Shown: positions 8,089-18,039, counted from the first letter of the stretch. The stretch is 64,000 bases of DNA from an uncultured SAR86 cluster bacterium (GCA_902522825.1 CABYXE010000001.1:62001-126000), one strand, 5' to 3'. Notes: a model not told the origin generated them from the sequence alone. Numbers and translations are program-made.

Positions 8089-8862
8089 ATGGATATATTT
8101 ATGGAAGATTTAGTATTATCGGTTCAAGGTCACACAGCATTTATAAAAATAAATCGGCCGCCAAATAATTATTTTGATTCAAATTTAATTTCTCAAATTG
8201 CAGATTTTCTAGAAGAGCAAGATAAAAATATTGATTGTCGTTCAATTATTCTTCATTCAGAAGGCAAACACTTTTGTGCAGGTGCCGACTTTACTAAATC
8301 AAGTTTTAAAAATGAATCAGATGCTTATGCTGCTTTATATGATCAAGCTGTAAGATTATTTAGAACAACAAAACCCATTATTGCGGTAATACAAGGCGCT
8401 GCTGTTGGCGGAGGATTAGGGGTTGCTTTAGCAGCAGATTTTAGAGTAGCCTGTCCCGAATCAAGGTTTAGTGCAAATTTCTCAAAACTTGGATTCCATC
8501 AAGGTTTTGGAACAACTATTACTCTTCCAAGAGCAGTTGGTGCTCAAAAGGCTAAGTGGATGTTACTTACTAGCGCCAGATTAAAGGGAAAAGAAGCTTT
8601 TGAAATAGGATTGGCAGATTATCTAGTGGAAAAAGACAACTTAATGGAGAAAGCTTTAGAACTTGCGTCTGAGATTAATTCTGCAGGACCTCTTGGAGTT
8701 CAAGCTATAAGGTTCACAGTAAATGAAGGAATTGCCGATGAAATTGAAAAAATAGTTAAATGGGAATTATCCGAGCAAGATAGATTAAGAGAAACTAGTG
8801 ATTTCAAGGAAGGCATCAAAGCCTCACTAGAAAGAAAAGAGCCAAATTTTAAGGGCTCTTAA
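8089..8862 (+). CDS. Enoyl-CoA hydratase/isomerase (crotonase) family protein
   Basis: 257 residues with the crotonase core. Oxyanion-hole segments are HFCAGADF and GAAVGGGLGVALAADFRVA, then FSKLGFHQGFGTT and LTSARLKGKEAFEIGLADYLV. By eye against mitochondrial enoyl-CoA hydratase, both catalytic glutamates (Glu144 and Glu164) are replaced, by Phe (in ANFSK) and Trp (in AKWML). Simple hydration is therefore doubtful, and an isomerase, thioesterase or other crotonase reaction is more likely. A second ATG at residue 5 is an alternative start. Convergent with the thioesterase gene, overlapping by 14 bases. Confidence 0.88.
   Translation: MDIFMEDLVLSVQGHTAFIKINRPPNNYFDSNLISQIADFLEEQDKNIDCRSIILHSEGKHFCAGADFTKSSFKNESDAYAALYDQAVRLFRTTKPIIAVIQGAAVGGGLGVALAADFRVACPESRFSANFSKLGFHQGFGTTITLPRAVGAQKAKWMLLTSARLKGKEAFEIGLADYLVEKDNLMEKALELASEINSAGPLGVQAIRFTVNEGIADEIEKIVKWELSEQDRLRETSDFKEGIKASLERKEPNFKGS
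8837..8860 (-). terminator. Terminator hairpin at the crotonase/thioesterase convergent ends
   Basis: AAGAGCC and GGCTCTT form a perfect 7-bp stem around a 10-base loop. On the minus strand the stem is followed by TTCTTTC, giving a U-rich tail for the thioesterase transcript. The hairpin lies within the last codons of the crotonase gene. The plus-strand tail is poor. Confidence 0.5.
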
Positions 8863-9328
8863 TCTTCAACCTAAACTCAAAATCTAAGTCACCTAATTGA
8901 TCGTGACTTTCTTTAAGATTTCTTATTTTTTCATAGGATTTTTCTGAGAATGGAGTTGATTTTCTTTTGACCATATCTATATGAATCAACAAAACTTCAG
9001 AAATGGCTGATATTTCTTCTTTTTCATTTAGAAGCACAGCTGCTTGATGAATTAGCTTTTTATTTACATTTACGATGCGATAGCAAGGAATTATTTTTTC
9101 TCCCAAAAGATTCTCTTTGAGATACCTAATATTTTCCTCAAGCGTAAAAGTAGAAAATTCCATTCTGACTGATTCGTTATCCCAAGAAAATCCTAAATCC
9201 TTATATAGCTCAAAACCGCCCTCATCAAAAACCTTTGAGTAATAGGAAACATTCATGTGCCCATTAAGATCACACATATCCTTAGTCACAGTAACTATAT
9301 TGCCTTTATATGGAAACTTATTTTTCAT
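8849..9328 (-). CDS. Hotdog-fold acyl-CoA thioesterase (4-hydroxybenzoyl-CoA type)
   Basis: 159 residues. DLNGHMNVSYYSKVFDEG is the hotdog thioesterase signature (Asp/His-containing helix start). FTLEENIRYLKENLLGEKI and the central strands fit a single-domain enzyme. It probably hydrolyses acyl-CoA thioesters. Substrate unknown. It faces the crotonase gene at its 3' end and is divergent from the photolyase gene, with only 34 bases between. Confidence 0.8.
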   Translation of the reverse strand: MKNKFPYKGNIVTVTKDMCDLNGHMNVSYYSKVFDEGGFELYKDLGFSWDNESVRMEFSTFTLEENIRYLKENLLGEKIIPCYRIVNVNKKLIHQAAVLLNEKEEISAISEVLLIHIDMVKRKSTPFSEKSYEKIRNLKESHDQLGDLDFEFRLKIKSP

Positions 9329-9362
9329 ATAGTGTATTAAGAAAATTTAATTTTAAAAAATA

Positions 9363-10856
9363 ATGGCAGATAATAGCTTACTCATAATTCTTGGCAACCA
9401 ATTATTTCCATTGTCGGAAATTAAAAAAACAAAAACAAAGAAGATCTTTATGAAAGAGGATCTAGGTCTTTGTACTAATTACAAGCATCATAAACTTAAA
9501 ATTTTATTTTTTCTTTCTGCAATGAGACAGTATAAAGATCTTCTTCAAAGCAATGGATATGAAGTCATTTACCATGCGATCGATAATGTTGTTTTTGAAG
9601 AAAATTACTTAAAGGTCCTAAAAAAAGAAATAAAAGATAGGAAAATATCAAAGCTTACTTATTTTGAAATTGAAGATAATGAGTTCCAAGCTGATTTTAA
9701 AAAGTTTATTGAAAAGGAAAAAATAGAATCAGAAGAGTTTTATTCTCCAATGTTTCTATGTAAAAAAAATGAATTTAAAGATTTTTTTGGAAATAAAAGT
9801 TTGAGGATGAGTAGTTTTTATCAAATGATGAGAAGGAAGCATAATCTACTAATGGATGGGGATAAACCTAGAGGAGATAAGTGGTCTTTTGATGCTGAAA
9901 ATAGAAAAAAATTGCCAAAAAATATTGAGATTCCTGTCTTGCCTAAATTAAAGTCATCTAAATATAATTCAAACTTGTCCAAAATTATTCACACTAAGTT
10001 TGAAGATCATCCAGGAAATATCGAGAATGTGTGGTTTCCGACTAATAGGTCAGATTCGCTAAAGTGGCTTAAAAATTTTTTAAAGGAAAGATTTAAATCT
10101 TTTGGAGATTACGAAGATGCTATTGATTCAGAACATAATTTTATTTTTCATAGCGCTTTAAGCCCCCTTCTTAATATAGGTCTTTTAACACCTGCTGAGA
10201 TAATCTCTGAAACCATCAAATATTCAGAAAAAAATAATATTCCCTTAAATTCCTTGGAAGGATTTATTAGACAGATAATAGGCTGGAGGGAATTTATAAG
10301 AGGTACTTATCATTTAAAAGGTGATGAAGAAAGACAGTCAAACTTTTTTAATCATCATGGCAAACTCCATGAATCATGGTATTTAGGTGATACTGGAATT
10401 CCGCCACTTGATGATGCAATTAAAGATTGTCTTAACTATGGATACACTCATCATATTCCTAGACTAATGATCATAAGCAATCTTATGACTCTTTCTAGAA
10501 TTCATCCTGAAGAAATATATAAATGGTTCATGGAAATGTTTATAGATTCCTCTGAGTGGGTAATGGTTCCAAACGTTTTTGGCATGGGCACTTTTGCTGA
10601 TGGTGGGATATTTGCTACTAAACCTTATTCATGTGGTTCAAATTATTTACTCAAGATGAGTAACTACAAAAAAGGACCATGGTGTGATGTTGTAGATGGT
10701 TTGTACTGGAAATTCATGAGTGACAATAAGAAATTTTTTTCTTCAAACCCACGTTTATCTATTTTGCCAAGATCCCTAGATAGAATGAAGCCTGAACGAA
10801 AAAATTTAATTTTTAATGAAGCAGACAAATTTATTAATACCTACACATCAAAATGA
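9363..10856 (+). CDS. Photolyase-related protein (iron-sulfur bacterial cryptochrome/photolyase family)
   Basis: 497 residues. The N-terminal Rossmann domain [11 protein letters not shown] continues as in 'deoxyribodipyrimidine photolyase-related' proteins. The FAD domain shows [28 protein letters not shown] and [14 protein letters not shown]. Characterised relatives such as PhrB repair (6-4) photoproducts and bind a 4Fe-4S cluster by four cysteines. Here Cys356 and Cys441 match the first and last ligand, but the loop with the middle CxxC is deleted ([16 protein letters not shown]). Cys424 is the only other nearby cysteine. The cluster may be absent. Coupled to a DUF2256 gene. Confidence 0.9.
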   Translation: MADNSLLIILGNQLFPLSEIKKTKTKKIFMKEDLGLCTNYKHHKLKILFFLSAMRQYKDLLQSNGYEVIYHAIDNVVFEENYLKVLKKEIKDRKISKLTYFEIEDNEFQADFKKFIEKEKIESEEFYSPMFLCKKNEFKDFFGNKSLRMSSFYQMMRRKHNLLMDGDKPRGDKWSFDAENRKKLPKNIEIPVLPKLKSSKYNSNLSKIIHTKFEDHPGNIENVWFPTNRSDSLKWLKNFLKERFKSFGDYEDAIDSEHNFIFHSALSPLLNIGLLTPAEIISETIKYSEKNNIPLNSLEGFIRQIIGWREFIRGTYHLKGDEERQSNFFNHHGKLHESWYLGDTGIPPLDDAIKDCLNYGYTHHIPRLMIISNLMTLSRIHPEEIYKWFMEMFIDSSEWVMVPNVFGMGTFADGGIFATKPYSCGSNYLLKMSNYKKGPWCDVVDGLYWKFMSDNKKFFSSNPRLSILPRSLDRMKPERKNLIFNEADKFINTYTSK

Positions 10857-10984
10857 AGAGTAAAGAAAATAAAATTTGCAAAGTTTGCAATAAGCCCTTC
10901 AGTTGGAGAAAAAAATGGGAGCGAGATTGGGAAAATGTAATTTATTGCTCTGAGAGATGCAGAAGAAATAAAAAGACTAACTGA
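10853..10984 (+). CDS. DUF2256 small zinc-finger-like protein
   Basis: Too short for the ORF track. An ATG overlapping the photolyase stop (ATGA) opens a 43-residue [23 protein letters not shown], then [13 protein letters not shown]. Two CxxC-type pairs (CKVC and CSERC) and the WRKKWE core match DUF2256. The family is often found next to photolyase/cryptochrome genes; its function is unknown. The 4-base overlap implies coupled translation and a shared role. Its end overlaps the convergent oxidoreductase gene by 8 bases. Confidence 0.9.
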   Translation: MKSKENKICKVCNKPFSWRKKWERDWENVIYCSERCRRNKKTN

Positions 10985-11984
10985 TTCTAATTACTACCTT
11001 TCCAATCAATTCCCTATTTTCTAAAAATTCTAAAGCTTTTTTGGAGTCTATGAAATCAAAGATCTTACAAATATGTGGTCTAATTTTATTGTCTTCTGCT
11101 AATGAATTAATGATGTCTATATTTTCTCTACCTAAAAGAGGATCTCTTCTGCCAAACTCTCCAGCTCTAACCCCCACAACTGAAAATCCTTTGATTAATG
11201 GATAATTAACCGGCAAAGTTGGAATTGTTCCTCCCGCAAAACCAATTATCAGTAATCTTCCGCCCCAATTGATGCATCTGATTGACTGATCAAAAACTTC
11301 CCCCCCGACTGGATCATAAATAACGTCTGCTCCTTTTCCACCAGTTAAATCTTTAACTTTATCTTTAAAAGAGACTTCGTCATTCTCATAAATATTTATT
11401 ACTTCATCTGCTCCCCAGCTTTTAACTACTTCTAATTTTTTATCTGATGTTCCAGTCGCAATAACATTTGCTCCGTATAACTTACCTAATTGTACTGCTG
11501 CCATACCTACTCCTCCCGAAGCACCATGAACTAAAAGTGTCTCGCCTCTTTGAAGTTGCCCTCTTCTAATCAATCCTACGTAGGCCGTAAGATAGGCTGT
11601 TTTAAATGCAGCAGCTTCTTCAAATGAATAAGTTTCTGGTTTGGGAGAAATCATGGACTCAGATACGACAATAGCTTTGGCTATTGCTCCATGACCCCAG
11701 CCACCAAACATTACTTCATCGCCGACTTTATAATTTTTAACTTTCGAGCCCAGATGAGATATCACACCAGAACCTTCCATGCCCAATGCGAAAGGTAAAT
11801 TTGGTTTATTTTGATATTTTCCTTGAGTCATTAGTAGATCAGGAAAGTTTAAAGACGCAGCTTTAATATCTATTTTTACAGAATTTTCTGAAACTTTTAA
11901 AATTTCAATTTCTTTTATTGATAAGCCACTAAGATCGTCTGAAAGATTTGAACAAACAAATCCTTCAGTAAGATCTTCAGACAT
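10977..11984 (-). CDS. Zinc-free NADPH:quinone oxidoreductase-like dehydrogenase
   Basis: 335 residues of the medium-chain dehydrogenase superfamily, quinone-oxidoreductase branch. The N-terminal GroES-like domain has [10 protein letters not shown] without the zinc ligands of alcohol dehydrogenases. The Rossmann domain has [20 protein letters not shown], for NADPH. Probably reduces quinones or an enoyl substrate. It lies 14 bases downstream of an acyl-CoA dehydrogenase gene and is likely cotranscribed. Confidence 0.88.
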   Translation of the reverse strand: MSEDLTEGFVCSNLSDDLSGLSIKEIEILKVSENSVKIDIKAASLNFPDLLMTQGKYQNKPNLPFALGMEGSGVISHLGSKVKNYKVGDEVMFGGWGHGAIAKAIVVSESMISPKPETYSFEEAAAFKTAYLTAYVGLIRRGQLQRGETLLVHGASGGVGMAAVQLGKLYGANVIATGTSDKKLEVVKSWGADEVINIYENDEVSFKDKVKDLTGGKGADVIYDPVGGEVFDQSIRCINWGGRLLIIGFAGGTIPTLPVNYPLIKGFSVVGVRAGEFGRRDPLLGRENIDIINSLAEDNKIRPHICKIFDFIDSKKALEFLENRELIGKVVIRIS

Positions 11985-11998
11985 TTGGGAGACTATTG

Positions 11999-13261
11999 TT
12001 AAGCTTCAGCTGCTTTAGCTTTATCCTCAATATTAGTCACTCTAGCCGCTTGATGCTTGCTAAGTTCTATCCTTGCAATAGTTCTACGATGAACTTCATC
12101 TGGACCATCTGCCAGTCTCAAGGTTCTCATTCCTGAATACATTCTAGCTAAAGGCGTATCTTGTGAAACTCCCTCTCCACCATGCATTTGAATAGCTTTA
12201 TCAATAACAGCTAAAGCCATTTTAGGAACTGCAACTTTAATTTGTGCAATGTCAGATTTAGCGATTTTGTTACCTAATTTATCCATGCGATCTGCTGCTC
12301 TATAAGTTAACAATCTGCACATTTCAATTTCAGTTCTGCAATCTGCGATGATGTCGTAATTACCACCCAATTCAGCCAAGGGTTTATTGAATGCAATTCT
12401 ATCTAATGATCTTTTGCAAAGTAAATCCAAAGCTCTTTCTGCTACACCAATTGTTCTCATACAATGATGAATACGGCCTGGGCCCAAGCGTCCTTGCGCA
12501 ATTTCAAATCCCCTTCCCTCGCCTAAAATCATATTTGATTTAGGCACTCGAACATCAGTGAATTTCATATGAGCATGTCCGTGAGGAGCGTCATCATTTC
12601 CAAATACTTTCATCATTCTTAAGACTTCAACTCCAGGAGTATCCATAGGAACTAAAACTTGTGACTGTCTTTGATGCTTAGGATTATCTGGGTTTGAAAC
12701 ACCCATAAAGATAATGATTTTGCATCTTGGATCACCGGCACCTGAAGTCCACCACTTCTCACCGTTAATAACGTATTCGTCGCCGTCTTCAACTATAGAG
12801 CTACAAATATTAGTAGCATCTGAGGAAGCGACATTAGGTTCAGTCATTCCAAAAGCAGATCTAATTTCACCTGCAAGCAATGGTTCTAGCCATTCTCTTT
12901 TTTGTTCATCAGTTCCGTATTTATCAATTACTTCCATATTCCCTGTATCAGGAGCAGAGCAATTAAAAACTTCTGAAGCAATGCCAACTGTACCCATCAA
13001 TTCTGATAAAGGTGCATATTCTAAATTTGTAAGACCATAGCCATATTCGGATTCTGGTAAAAATAAATTCCATAGACCAGCTTTTTTAGCTTTTTCTTTA
13101 AGCTCATCTAAAACTGGAGGTTGTTCCCATCTGTTTCCATTAGCGCTCATCTCTTCGTGCTGTTGGTGATAAGTAATTTCACCTTCGTAAAGGTGATCGT
13201 CCATAAACTGTTGTATTTTTCCTAAGATTTCTTTCGTTTTATCTGAATGTTCAAAATCCAT
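11999..13261 (-). CDS. Acyl-CoA dehydrogenase (ACAD10/11-like)
   Basis: 420 residues. The N-terminal helices [28 protein letters not shown] are followed by [18 protein letters not shown] and [21 protein letters not shown] in the beta domain. [34 protein letters not shown] forms the C-terminal FAD/active-site region. The ADGPDEVH motif, with Asp instead of the usual catalytic Glu region, is typical of the ACAD10/11 branch, which handles unusual (for example hydroxy- or phospho-acyl) CoA esters. GGAG ribosome site before the ATG. Confidence 0.9.
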   Translation of the reverse strand: MDFEHSDKTKEILGKIQQFMDDHLYEGEITYHQQHEEMSANGNRWEQPPVLDELKEKAKKAGLWNLFLPESEYGYGLTNLEYAPLSELMGTVGIASEVFNCSAPDTGNMEVIDKYGTDEQKREWLEPLLAGEIRSAFGMTEPNVASSDATNICSSIVEDGDEYVINGEKWWTSGAGDPRCKIIIFMGVSNPDNPKHQRQSQVLVPMDTPGVEVLRMMKVFGNDDAPHGHAHMKFTDVRVPKSNMILGEGRGFEIAQGRLGPGRIHHCMRTIGVAERALDLLCKRSLDRIAFNKPLAELGGNYDIIADCRTEIEMCRLLTYRAADRMDKLGNKIAKSDIAQIKVAVPKMALAVIDKAIQMHGGEGVSQDTPLARMYSGMRTLRLADGPDEVHRRTIARIELSKHQAARVTNIEDKAKAAEA

Positions 13262-13361
13262 TGTTTTCTCCTTTTTACCTTTTATTTATTATCAAAATTC
13301 TACATCTTTCAAGAACTTTTAGTAAGATAAATATCATATTTAAACTAATTGGAATATTTAA

Positions 13362-14123
13362 ATGATTAAGTCCTTAGACAGAATCTCTTATCTTACAAAC
13401 TCTTTAGAACAAACCGAAAAAACTTTTTCAGCTTTTTTTAATTCAAACCCATCGAAAAAAATAGTTTCAAAGGATAGAAACTATGAATCGTTGCTATATA
13501 TTTTTGAAAATATCAATTTTGAAATTATCAAAAAAAGTGAAGACTCACCCAAAGAAGATAAGTTAAGTGGTTTTTCTATGTTATCCGACGATCTAACAAG
13601 TCTAAATATCTCAACTTCATACGATAAATATGAAAATAACGAAGAATCCAACGAAAAAGTCCAATTAGTTAAGTCTATAAGCATAAATCAGTCTCCAGAC
13701 TTTCAGTTGTCTGTGAATGAATATGAGTATTCAAATGTAAGTCCTACAATCGAGAATAATTTATTCGCCTTGGATCATCTTGTTCTGACAACTAATAAAA
13801 GTGATGAATTAATAAACCTTTATGAAAAAGAGCTAGGTATTAGACTTGCTTTAGATCAATTCGTTGAAAAATGGGGAGGTCGAATGCTTTTTTTTAGAAC
13901 TGGGCAAGCAACTATTGAAGTAATTGATAATAAAGTTGAAGGCAATGATCAATTTTGGGGTCTGGCATGGAAGACAAAAGATATTAGAAAAAAAAGAGAA
14001 TACCTTATTAAAAATGGATTCAACGTCAGTGATGTTAAAGACGGTAGAAAAAAAGATACTTTGGTTGCAACAGTTAAATTTGACGAGATTAAAATACCTA
14101 CCCTTCTAGTAGAACATTTATAG
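13362..14123 (+). CDS. VOC-superfamily (glyoxalase/dioxygenase-like) protein
   Basis: 253 residues. The C-terminal 120 residues form a recognisable VOC module: FALDHLVLTTNKSDELINLYEKELGIRLA, then MLFFRTGQATIEVIDN and FWGLAWKTKDI. The N-terminal half, SLDRISYLTNSLEQTEKTFSAFF onward, looks like a second, diverged module, as in two-module glyoxalase-like proteins. Metal ligands are only partly apparent (His in LDHL, Glu in TIEVI). Reaction unknown. Divergent from the acyl-CoA dehydrogenase gene. Confidence 0.75.
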   Translation: MIKSLDRISYLTNSLEQTEKTFSAFFNSNPSKKIVSKDRNYESLLYIFENINFEIIKKSEDSPKEDKLSGFSMLSDDLTSLNISTSYDKYENNEESNEKVQLVKSISINQSPDFQLSVNEYEYSNVSPTIENNLFALDHLVLTTNKSDELINLYEKELGIRLALDQFVEKWGGRMLFFRTGQATIEVIDNKVEGNDQFWGLAWKTKDIRKKREYLIKNGFNVSDVKDGRKKDTLVATVKFDEIKIPTLLVEHL

Positions 14124-14819
14124 TAATGCTATCTCTTTGAAACTTTTCTCGATTAAATTGCCTTTTTCCGAAGTCACTTCATAAGAACCTTTATCCTTTT
14201 TAAAAATTACAGATTTAAATTGTGTATCGTTTTTGATATGCAAAGCTGCACCGCCATCAACGGCAAGAACATTTTTTAACTTCTTTGAAAGGATTAACTT
14301 TTTCACTGTTGGCTTTCTTTCAGGCTCTTCGTCGTAATGAGGACAACAAGTTCCTTTAATAAAATTCATGCAAGGCATTACTTTTAAATTTGAACCCCAT
14401 GAGTCCGTAATGCCATTTTGGAACCAGCAAATAGCTCCTGCACTGACGCCGCTCATAACTACTCCTTCTTTGTAAGCTTTTTTAAGAATCTTATCTAAAC
14501 CCCATTCTTTCCATACCGCCAACATGCTTTTAGTATTTCCTCCGCCTACAAAAATCGCGTCTTGATTAAAAATAAGTTTTTTTAGATCTGGAGTTCTTTT
14601 AAAAAAATCCAAATGCGAGGGATTGCAATTAAGTTTAGAAAAGGTTGCATAATAATTAACTTTATATGCTTCATTATCGCCAGTGGCAGTAGGTATGAAA
14701 CAAATGTCAGGGATCTTTTTTTTTGTTTGTTTGAGTATGTATTCTTCAATAACTCCTTCTCCTGGATTCCGGCCAAAGCCGCCCCCGCCAATAGCAATAA
14801 TGTTTCTGTCTTTAGACAT
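14118..14819 (-). CDS. Peptidase E-like protein (S51 family)
   Basis: 233 residues. It starts IIAIGGGGFGRNPGEG, followed by ICFIPTATGD, FVGGGNTKSMLAVW and the nucleophile elbow GVSAGAICW. These are the S51 (PepE / cyanophycinase-related) motifs with catalytic Ser in GVSAG. PepE cleaves N-terminal Asp dipeptides; the substrate here could differ. It overlaps the VOC gene by 6 bases at convergent ends and follows tRNA-Leu on the same strand. Confidence 0.85.
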   Translation of the reverse strand: MSKDRNIIAIGGGGFGRNPGEGVIEEYILKQTKKKIPDICFIPTATGDNEAYKVNYYATFSKLNCNPSHLDFFKRTPDLKKLIFNQDAIFVGGGNTKSMLAVWKEWGLDKILKKAYKEGVVMSGVSAGAICWFQNGITDSWGSNLKVMPCMNFIKGTCCPHYDEEPERKPTVKKLILSKKLKNVLAVDGGAALHIKNDTQFKSVIFKKDKGSYEVTSEKGNLIEKSFKEIALL

Positions 14820-14834
14820 TTATTAATAATATCT

Positions 14835-14919
14835 TGGTGCGCATAGAGGGAGTCGAACCCCCACACCTTGCGGCACTGGTACCTAAAACCAGCGTGTCTA
14901 CCAATTCCACCATATGCGC
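14835..14919 (-). tRNA. tRNA-Leu (anticodon TAG)
   Basis: 85-nt class II tRNA on the minus strand with encoded CCA. Acceptor GCGCATA/TATGCGC, anticodon stem CTGGT/ACCAG around TTTAGGT (anticodon TAG, reads CUN), a variable arm GTGCCGCAAGGTGT and T loop TTCGACT. Tandem with the downstream peptidase E-like gene. Confidence 0.96.
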
Positions 14920-14945
14920 ATATAAAAGATCGATAAGTTTAACCA

Positions 14946-15578
14946 TTATTCAGTCTCGATCAAGGCAGGTTTAGCACTTAACTCTTCTTGAATATCTAAA
15001 ATAGATTGATTTGTTTGTTTTCTGTAAGCATCGACAGATTGAACTGCCTCTTCTAACTCAGCCAATCTTTCAGAATAAGTTCTACTATTGAGTTCAAATG
15101 ATGACAATTTAGCCAAACGCTTTTTCATACCTTTTAAAGACTCTTCAATGTTTTCTAGCGTTTGAGTATTCGAAGTTGAGTTATTTTGTATTTCAAAAAT
15201 CTCATTACTAATAACTTTATTTTGCTCAGATAAAACTGAAATATCTTTTTTATTTCTTTTATTGCTTAAATCCCAAAGTTTTCTTATTTCGCGATTTATA
15301 ATTTTTAGATCTGCTAAGAGTGTTTCTATGTTTTCTTCGGAAGAATCTGAACTAGACTGAACATTCTCTTCTAACGAAATTAGTCTATTGTTAATCTTAA
15401 CTAAATTGTCTTGTTGTGCAGAAATACCAAAGTATGTCCAACTAAAAGTTGCCACAATTATGACTGTTACAACCAAATAAAAGATTAAATCTTTTGGCGG
15501 TACCTGGCTAGAGACAAATATTTTTCTAGTAGATAGATTTCTATCAGACTTTTTATCTTTTAATTCGTCTTGATTCAT
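14946..15578 (-). CDS. Membrane-anchored coiled-coil protein, unknown function
   Basis: 210 residues if it starts at MNQDELKDKKSDRN (15578); the track's MGHKFT extension is also possible. A basic N-terminal tail of about 30 residues precedes one transmembrane segment, DLIFYLVVTVIIVATFSWTYFG. Then comes about 150 residues of predicted coiled coil with heptad-like leucines and isoleucines (LISLEENV, LKIINREIRKLW, LEELEEAV-like repeats). No family recognised. The topology suggests a cytoplasmic tail and a periplasmic coiled coil. Confidence 0.65.
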   Translation of the reverse strand: MNQDELKDKKSDRNLSTRKIFVSSQVPPKDLIFYLVVTVIIVATFSWTYFGISAQQDNLVKINNRLISLEENVQSSSDSSEENIETLLADLKIINREIRKLWDLSNKRNKKDISVLSEQNKVISNEIFEIQNNSTSNTQTLENIEESLKGMKKRLAKLSSFELNSRTYSERLAELEEAVQSVDAYRKQTNQSILDIQEELSAKPALIETE

Positions 15579-15671
15579 TGTAAATTTATGTCCCAATTAA
15601 GACATTTTAAGTTTTCTTTGATTGGTTGTAACTACTTAAGTAAGGTGAAGGCCTTATAAAATGGAGAAGAG

Positions 15672-16781
15672 ATGAATTTTAGTTTTTCAAACGAGCAAAT
15701 ATTAATGCAAGAAGAGGTAAAAAAGCTTCTTGATAAAGAAAATTCTGTAAAAAGAAATAGAACAATTTTAGAAGGAGATGAAAAGTTTGATGAAGAACTC
15801 TGGAAATCTCTTGTCGCTATGGGCTTAACTGCCACAACCATTCCAGAAGAATATGGCGGAATTGGAATGGGTTTTCTTGAGTTATGCGTCATTGCAGAAG
15901 AATTAGGTAGAGGCATTGCACCAGTTCCCTTCTCTTCAAGCGTTTATCTTGCAACTACCGGCATTCTAAATTCATCTAATGAAGAGGTGAAAAAAGAATA
16001 TCTTCCTAAATTAGCAGGTGGAGAAATAATTGGTACGTTTGCTCATTCAGAAAAAACGTCTTTTCCAGATGAATCAGGTATATCCGTTTCTGCAAGTGGA
16101 AATGAAATTTCTGGACAAAAAATTGCAGTGCCTGATGGAGATATTGCTGATTTTGCAATCGTCTCAGCGAGTACTGGAAAAAATGTCGGCCTTTTCTTAG
16201 TAAATTTAAAAGATGATAGTGTTGCTATAGAAACTTTAGATACTTTTGACCCTTCAAGATCTCATGCCAATATTACTTTTAATAATGCAGAAGGAATTTT
16301 ATTACAAGATGATGCTTGGTCTTCTATTGAAAAATTACTTGATCAATCAGCTGTGCTTTTTGCTTTTGAACAAGTTGGTGGTGCTGAGGCCGCAATGAAT
16401 ATGGCCAAAGAATACGCTATGGGAAGATATGCATTTGGAAGAGCGATAGCTTCCTTTCAAGCCATTAAACATAAGGTTGCTGATATGTATGTTTCTCTGC
16501 AACTTGCTAGATCAAATTGCTACTACGGAGCTTGGGCTTTAAGTAATGACTCTTCAGAATTACCAACTGCGGCAGCGACTGCTCGGGTAAGTGCGACAAA
16601 GGCTTTTTACGAGTGTTCTAAAGAAAATATTCAGACTCATGGAGGTATGGGTGCTACTTGGGAATTTGATTGCCACCTTTTTTACAGGCGCGCAAGGCTA
16701 CTTTCAAGCAATATAGGCAGTCAAGGAATATGGAAAGATAAATTAATTACATCGCTGGAAAAAAGTAATTCACCAGCTTAA
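15672..16781 (+). CDS. Acyl-CoA dehydrogenase, probable non-catalytic partner subunit
   Basis: 369 residues with the full acyl-CoA dehydrogenase fold. PEEYGGIGMGFLELCVIAEELGRG is near the N-terminus. AFEQVGGAEAAMNMAKEYAMGRYAFGRAI and the FAD-domain motif QTHGGMGATWEFDCHLFYRRAR follow. Neither usual catalytic Glu position is filled: there is no Glu in DQSAVLFAF, and no GT motif near the C-terminus. With the adjacent 410-residue gene this resembles alpha2beta2 heteromeric enzymes (ChsE4/ChsE5 type), where one subunit lacks the base. First gene of the pair; GGAGAAGAG ribosome site. Confidence 0.88.
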   Translation: MNFSFSNEQILMQEEVKKLLDKENSVKRNRTILEGDEKFDEELWKSLVAMGLTATTIPEEYGGIGMGFLELCVIAEELGRGIAPVPFSSSVYLATTGILNSSNEEVKKEYLPKLAGGEIIGTFAHSEKTSFPDESGISVSASGNEISGQKIAVPDGDIADFAIVSASTGKNVGLFLVNLKDDSVAIETLDTFDPSRSHANITFNNAEGILLQDDAWSSIEKLLDQSAVLFAFEQVGGAEAAMNMAKEYAMGRYAFGRAIASFQAIKHKVADMYVSLQLARSNCYYGAWALSNDSSELPTAAATARVSATKAFYECSKENIQTHGGMGATWEFDCHLFYRRARLLSSNIGSQGIWKDKLITSLEKSNSPA

Positions 16782-16806
16782 AATAGAAAAATATTAGGAG
16801 ATTATT

Positions 16807-18035
16807 ATGGATTTTAACGATACTAAAAATGAAGCTCAATTTAGAGAAGAAGCAAGTACTTGGTTAAGTAACAATGCTGAAAAAAAACAGCATGCAAGAG
16901 ATATTTATAAAGCAGCCGGTATACCGGGCGATGGTAGTGCTTTAAATGATGCTAAAAATTGGCAAGAGAAACTCTATGAAGCAGGATGGGCTTGTCTACA
17001 TTGGCCAAAAGATTATGGTGGAAGGGACGCTTCTCCAATGGAAAGAGTCATCTGGAGTCAAGAAATGTCTAAATATAAAGTACCAGGTGGTTATTTTGAA
17101 ATAGGACAAGGTATGGCTGGACCAGTTTTAATGACCTATGCAACCGAAGAACAAAAACAAAGGTATTTGCCCCCAATGGCTAAGGGTGAAGAAGTCTGGT
17201 GTCAATTATTTAGTGAACCTGGAGCTGGATCTGACTTAGCAGGTATTAAAACAAAAGCCGAATTAGATGGAGATACATGGACTATTAATGGTCAAAAAGT
17301 TTGGACTTCTGGAGCACAGTTTAGTGACTATGGAATCCTAGTTACAAGAAGTGATTTTTCTGCTCCTAAGCATAAAGGTTTAACTTACTTTTTCCTTGAT
17401 ATGAAATCTCCAGGAATCGAAATAAGACCTATCAAACAAATTACAGGTGGTTCTGGGTTTAATGAAGTTTATTTTACTGATGTAAAAATTCCTGACTCAC
17501 AAAGATTAGGAGAAGTTGGTGACGGTTGGAAAGTTTCTCTAACAACATTAATGAATGAAAGACTTGCTGTTGGAGATGCTTCCGGAGTAGATTTTCAAGA
17601 AATTTTTGATCTAGCTAAAGAGCAAGATTTTAATGGCGACCAAGCTATTAAAAATGGCTCAGTTAGAGAAAAGCTTGCTGACTGGTATTGTGAACAGTCT
17701 GGATTGAAATATACAAAAATGAGAAATATTTCTGCCTTATCGCAAGGAAGTACTCCAGGTCCTGAAGCTTCCATAACAAAAATTGTTAGCGCAAATAAAC
17801 TTCAAGATATCGCAAACTTCGGTATGGATTTAATGGATAGTGGTTCAATTGTCAGAGATGATGACACTTCAGCGCTTTTTCAAGGCAGTCTTTTAGGCGC
17901 CCCGTTGATCCGAATAGCGGGTGGTACGGATGAAGTCTTAAAAAATATTATTGCTGAACAAGTTTTAGGCATGCCTCAAGATGTAAGGGTAGATAAGAAT
18001 GTTCCTTTTAATGAAATTCCTACTGGCACAAAGAA

Positions 18036-18039
<4 letters not shown>
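16807..18039 (+). CDS. Acyl-CoA dehydrogenase, probable catalytic subunit
   Basis: 410 residues. Motifs: WPKDYGGRDASPMERVIWSQEM, LFSEPGAGSDLAGIKTKAE, NGQKVWTSGAQ and the C-terminal RIAGGTDEVLKNIIAEQVLG. The active-site base appears at the isovaleryl/long-chain-type position, LMNERLAVG (Glu251), since the MCAD position has Gly. It follows the 369-residue paralogue by 25 bases with an AGGAG ribosome site, so the two form one operon. Likely oxidises a bulky or branched acyl-CoA. Its stop interlocks with that of the convergent lipoprotein gene. Confidence 0.9.

Noticed and set aside
12714-13040. 108-residue plus-strand ORF
   Set aside because: Shadow frame of the well-supported acyl-CoA dehydrogenase gene on the minus strand; no domain recognisable.
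15632-15916. 94-residue minus-strand ORF
   Set aside because: Antisense shadow of the first acyl-CoA dehydrogenase gene, with low-complexity Ser-rich sequence.
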